A stretch of DNA of 8,294 nt. It comes from Solirubrobacteraceae bacterium. GTDB lineage: Bacteria; Actinomycetota; Thermoleophilia; Solirubrobacterales; Solirubrobacteraceae. The stretch covers positions 1 through 8,294 of the forward strand of contig JAEMSV010000140.1 in assembly GCA_016462625.1 (NCBI GenBank), read 5' to 3'. Position numbers and translations under genes: made by a program. This document shows, in pieces, positions 6,383 to 8,294 of this stretch (within the stretch, counting starts at the first letter, position 1; every line of letters begins with the position of its first letter). Below the pieces are notes generated by a model that was given only the letters and a program-made list of their open reading frames with translations, was not told the DNA's origin and ran no database searches.

Positions 6383-6721
6383 ATGGACTACGGGGTTCTC
6401 TGGCGCGCCATCGCCGTGCAGCTCGCCGCGATCGCGGTACTCGGGATCGCGCTGGCGCTCGCGCTGCCGCACTCGTTCTTCGAGGAATGGGGCTGGCTGA
6501 GCGGGCCTGTGGCTTGGGTGAGCTCGGCGGCGCTGACGGCGAAGGTGCTTGCGCTGCCGATCCCGCAGACGCTGATCGGCGCGGTCTTGGTCGGCCTCCC
6601 GAGCCTGATCCCCGTAGCGCTGGGCCTGCACTGGCTCGGCCCGCTGATCATGCTGCCGCTGTTCGGCCTGTGGTGCGGGCGGCTGGCGCAGGACCCGGAC
6701 CTGCCGGCCGAGATGATCTGA
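6383..6721 (+). CDS. Small four-helix membrane protein of unknown function
   Basis: I do not recognise a named family. The 112-residue protein is strongly hydrophobic, with likely membrane helices at about residues 9-29, 41-58, 62-81 and 83-98. Between the first two is an aromatic, acidic stretch, HSFFEEWGW (30-38). A short polar tail ends in ...DPDLPAEMI. There is no signal-peptide cleavage site, so it should be an inner-membrane protein with helices kept. The start at 6383 is chosen because GGAAGGA lies 7 bases before it and because the 31 residues available upstream in frame are polar and look non-coding. It stands alone: divergent from the propeller gene and convergent with the CrtC-like gene, whose stop is 20 bp away. 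It may be a transport or envelope accessory protein, but that is guesswork. Confidence 0.75.
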   Translation: MDYGVLWRAIAVQLAAIAVLGIALALALPHSFFEEWGWLSGPVAWVSSAALTAKVLALPIPQTLIGAVLVGLPSLIPVALGLHWLGPLIMLPLFGLWCGRLAQDPDLPAEMI

Positions 6722-6745
6722 GGCAACGCCCGACGAGCGGCTCAG
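6718..6745. terminator. Weak inverted repeat at a convergent junction
   Basis: CTGAG at 6718-6722 and CTCAG at 6741-6745 form a 5-bp stem around an 18-base GC-rich loop. It overlaps the stop codons of both the membrane-protein gene and the CrtC-like gene. There is no T-run and the stem is short, so it is only a possible shared terminator. Confidence 0.2.
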
Positions 6746-7806
6746 CGCAATGCGACCGCCTCGTGCAGCGTCGACCCCGTCCGCACCACGAGCTCGCCCT
6801 CGATCTCCGCCGTCAGCGTGTAGTCCGAGCGGAACCGGAAGTAGCCCGGGTTGCCGAGCAGCCGGTTGATGATCGGCTTGGCCACCGGCTTGACGAACCG
6901 CTTGCCGACAACCGGGACGTCGTTGAGCAGGTCGTGCGCGTGGATGACCTCCTGGACCTCCAGGCGCAGCTCGGCGACCCCGCCGGCCATCAGCGTCAGC
7001 GACGACGGGTAGGACTGGTCGGCGACCTCGTCGTAGACCCGCTCGCCCTCCGTGATCTCCACCTCGCCGGTGCTCAGCACGATGTCGCCGCCGTTGGCGA
7101 GCATGAACGGGGTCGAGACCGCGTTGCCGTACCGGCCCGTGGTGAAGATCGTCGCGTAGATCGCGGTGAGGTCCTCGGCGTAGACGCGGCCCCAGTACCA
7201 GTGGTCGACGATGCGCGGCATGTTGCCGACGCCCCAGTTGTGGTCGTGGTACCCGGTACCCGTCACCTGGTGGCGCACGCCGTTGACGACGATCGAGCCG
7301 GTCACCACCGCGCGCGGAGCCGCGACCAGCCACGCGAAGTAGCTGTCGTCGCCGTACGTCGTGCGGCCCTCACCGGGCTGCCACATCGGCACCAGGCTCT
7401 CGAACGTCAGGTCGAACTCCAGGCCGTCCTCGGCGATGAAGATCTGGTGCACGGGCAACGCACCGGAGTCGACGACCCGACCCCAGTTGTGGCCGACCTG
7501 CACGTCGCACCTGTCGGTCGCGGCCCGCGCGGCAGAGTGCGGATAGAACTTCCGCACCTCGTGGCGGGTGCCGTTCGGCTCGTAGACGTGCAGCTCGACG
7601 CCGGCCTTCTTCGTCATGAGCTCCGACGTCTGCAGGAACCCGACGATGACGTGTCCGTCGTCCAGACGCGCGTCGAAGTACCAGTGCTCGAAATGCCCCT
7701 TGGCATCTGACGGATGTGCGCCGTTCTCGTGCAGCGGGATCGGGCGGATGACGGCATCGCGCGCACCCGGACCCGACCAGCGGTCAACGACCTCAAGCGT
7801 GGCCAT
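6742..7806 (-). CDS. CrtC/AttH-like lipocalin-fold protein
   Basis: This 354-residue protein resembles the family that includes carotenoid 1,2-hydratase/hydroxyneurosporene synthase (CrtC), AttH and several fungal Diels-Alderases: a double lipocalin-type beta barrel that binds hydrophobic ligands. Supporting motifs are FEHWYFDARLDDG (39-51), VGHNWGRV (104-111), FAWLVAAPRAVVTG (157-170) and, most telling, GTGYHDHNWG (183-192) followed by HWYWGRV (202-208). There is no signal peptide or membrane helix, so it is probably cytoplasmic. The start is fixed by AAGGAG 6 bases upstream. It lies 27 bp downstream of a DUF2236 gene on the same strand, so the two are likely co-transcribed and may act on one substrate. 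No carotenoid gene is visible here, so a true CrtC role is not supported. A hydratase, cyclase or ligand-binding role on a lipid or terpenoid is possible. Confidence 0.75.
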   Translation of the reverse strand: MATLEVVDRWSGPGARDAVIRPIPLHENGAHPSDAKGHFEHWYFDARLDDGHVIVGFLQTSELMTKKAGVELHVYEPNGTRHEVRKFYPHSAARAATDRCDVQVGHNWGRVVDSGALPVHQIFIAEDGLEFDLTFESLVPMWQPGEGRTTYGDDSYFAWLVAAPRAVVTGSIVVNGVRHQVTGTGYHDHNWGVGNMPRIVDHWYWGRVYAEDLTAIYATIFTTGRYGNAVSTPFMLANGGDIVLSTGEVEITEGERVYDEVADQSYPSSLTLMAGGVAELRLEVQEVIHAHDLLNDVPVVGKRFVKPVAKPIINRLLGNPGYFRFRSDYTLTAEIEGELVVRTGSTLHEAVALR

Positions 7807-7812
7807 TTTCTG

Positions 7813-7818
7813 CTCCTT
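7813..7818 (-). promoter_or_regulatory. Ribosome-binding site of the CrtC-like gene
   Basis: On the minus strand this reads AAGGAG, 6 bases before the ATG at 7806. It lies in the 27-bp gap after the DUF2236 stop codon, which supports independent initiation within a shared transcript. Confidence 0.75.
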
Positions 7819-7833
7819 GTTCGTGAAGTTGAT

Positions 7834-8294
7834 CTAGCGACGAAGCGCGCTGGCGGCTTCGAACTCGGCCTCGCGGCCGGACATCTGCGCGTCCAGCCAT
7901 CGCTGGCGCGCGCGATCGGCCCGCTTCTCGAGCAGTCCGCCGACGCCGGGGATCACCCGGCGCGCGATCTCTCCGGCCGCGATCACCGGCGCGCGGCCGG
8001 CCATCAGCAGGATCGACGGGAACACGTTGGGAACGTCGTACCGCGCCCGCGTGCCCGGCTGCATGAACAGCGCGATGTACCCGGCGTACAGGTGGCGCTC
8101 GTACTCGTGGCGGAGTTTCTCCCTGAACCCGTGCGCCTCGCGCGACGACAGCGCGCGCGGGAACGACTCGATGAGCTCCGCCCCGTGGCGGCCCGCGGTG
8201 TGCGTCCGCGAGATCGCCGTCATGCCGAGGAGCTGGATGCCCTCGATGACGCCCTCGGGGTAGTACGTCGGATGCACGCCGAGCAGGTGGCCCA
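7834..8294 (-). CDS. DUF2236 / MpaB-like oxygenase family protein, C-terminal part (cut by right edge)
   Basis: The visible 153 residues begin mid-protein with GHLLGVHPTYYPEG, a pattern typical of the DUF2236 family (ER-bound oxygenase MpaB/rubber oxygenase Lcp catalytic domain), where a G-x-L-L-G-V segment precedes a proline-rich turn and a long helix. Further on come RHEYERHLY, a likely hydrophobic segment around PSILLMAGRAPVIAAG, and a basic tail ending in ASALRR. The N-terminal part, with the histidines that hold the haem or metal in characterised members, is outside the window, so activity cannot be judged. A GTG at 8277-8275 could be mistaken for the start, but the frame stays open, with family-like residues, to the window edge, so the true start lies upstream. 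The CrtC-like gene follows 27 bp downstream. Family members oxidise isoprenoid or other lipid-like chains (rubber, mycophenolic acid intermediates); the substrate here is unknown. Confidence 0.6.
   Translation of the reverse strand, partial: GHLLGVHPTYYPEGVIEGIQLLGMTAISRTHTAGRHGAELIESFPRALSSREAHGFREKLRHEYERHLYAGYIALFMQPGTRARYDVPNVFPSILLMAGRAPVIAAGEIARRVIPGVGGLLEKRADRARQRWLDAQMSGREAEFEAASALRR

Noticed and set aside
6311..7710. Long frames on both strands through the membrane-protein and CrtC-like genes
   Set aside because: Both run across well-supported genes in other frames, have no family motifs, and are full of Arg, Asp and Val typical of shadow frames.

Overview
The window is high-GC DNA with tightly packed genes. 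It carries a pgi and ROK-kinase pair, PilZ proteins, a secreted beta-propeller protein and a DUF2236/CrtC-like gene pair. Base composition, codon use and this gene mix suggest a soil-type actinomycete-like bacterium, possibly Thermoleophilia/Solirubrobacterales. That placement is inference from overall look, because no rRNA or marker gene is present. No stretch longer than about 180 bases lacks a gene. I see no tRNA, rRNA, insertion sequence, CRISPR array or prophage sign.

Left part (1-2698). The first codons of a probable ABC-transporter ATPase run off the left edge on the minus strand. Divergent from it, 61 bp away, is pgi (glucose-6-phosphate isomerase). A ROK-family sugar kinase, probably a glucokinase, follows and shares an ATGA stop/start overlap with pgi. 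The two would carry glucose to fructose-6-phosphate. pgi has no visible ribosome-binding site and may be read from a leaderless transcript.

Centre-left (2699-4060). Two tandem paralogues of about 192 residues align without gaps at about 59% identity by hand count. Each has a YcgR-like N-terminal domain followed by a PilZ domain with a complete cyclic-di-GMP-binding signature. Palindromic CGGTC/GACCG elements lie just upstream of the first. A small hairpin sits in the convergent junction with the next gene.

Centre (4051-6204, minus). A 717-residue exported protein has a signal peptide, 13 clear plus one degenerate YCF48/BNR-like repeats (enough for two seven-bladed propellers), and a C-terminal Ig-like domain. 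Its leader carries overlapping inverted repeats.

Right (6205-8294). A small plus-strand gene for a four-helix membrane protein has its ribosome-binding site embedded in self-complementary sequence. Convergent to it is a minus-strand pair: a DUF2236 (MpaB/rubber-oxygenase-like) gene cut by the right edge, then a CrtC/AttH-like lipocalin-fold gene 27 bp downstream. The pair looks like one operon for oxidation and tailoring of a lipid or isoprenoid, but the substrate cannot be read from the sequence. The points most worth following are the DUF2236 + CrtC-like pair, the twin PilZ proteins and the possible RNA switch in front of the membrane-protein gene.
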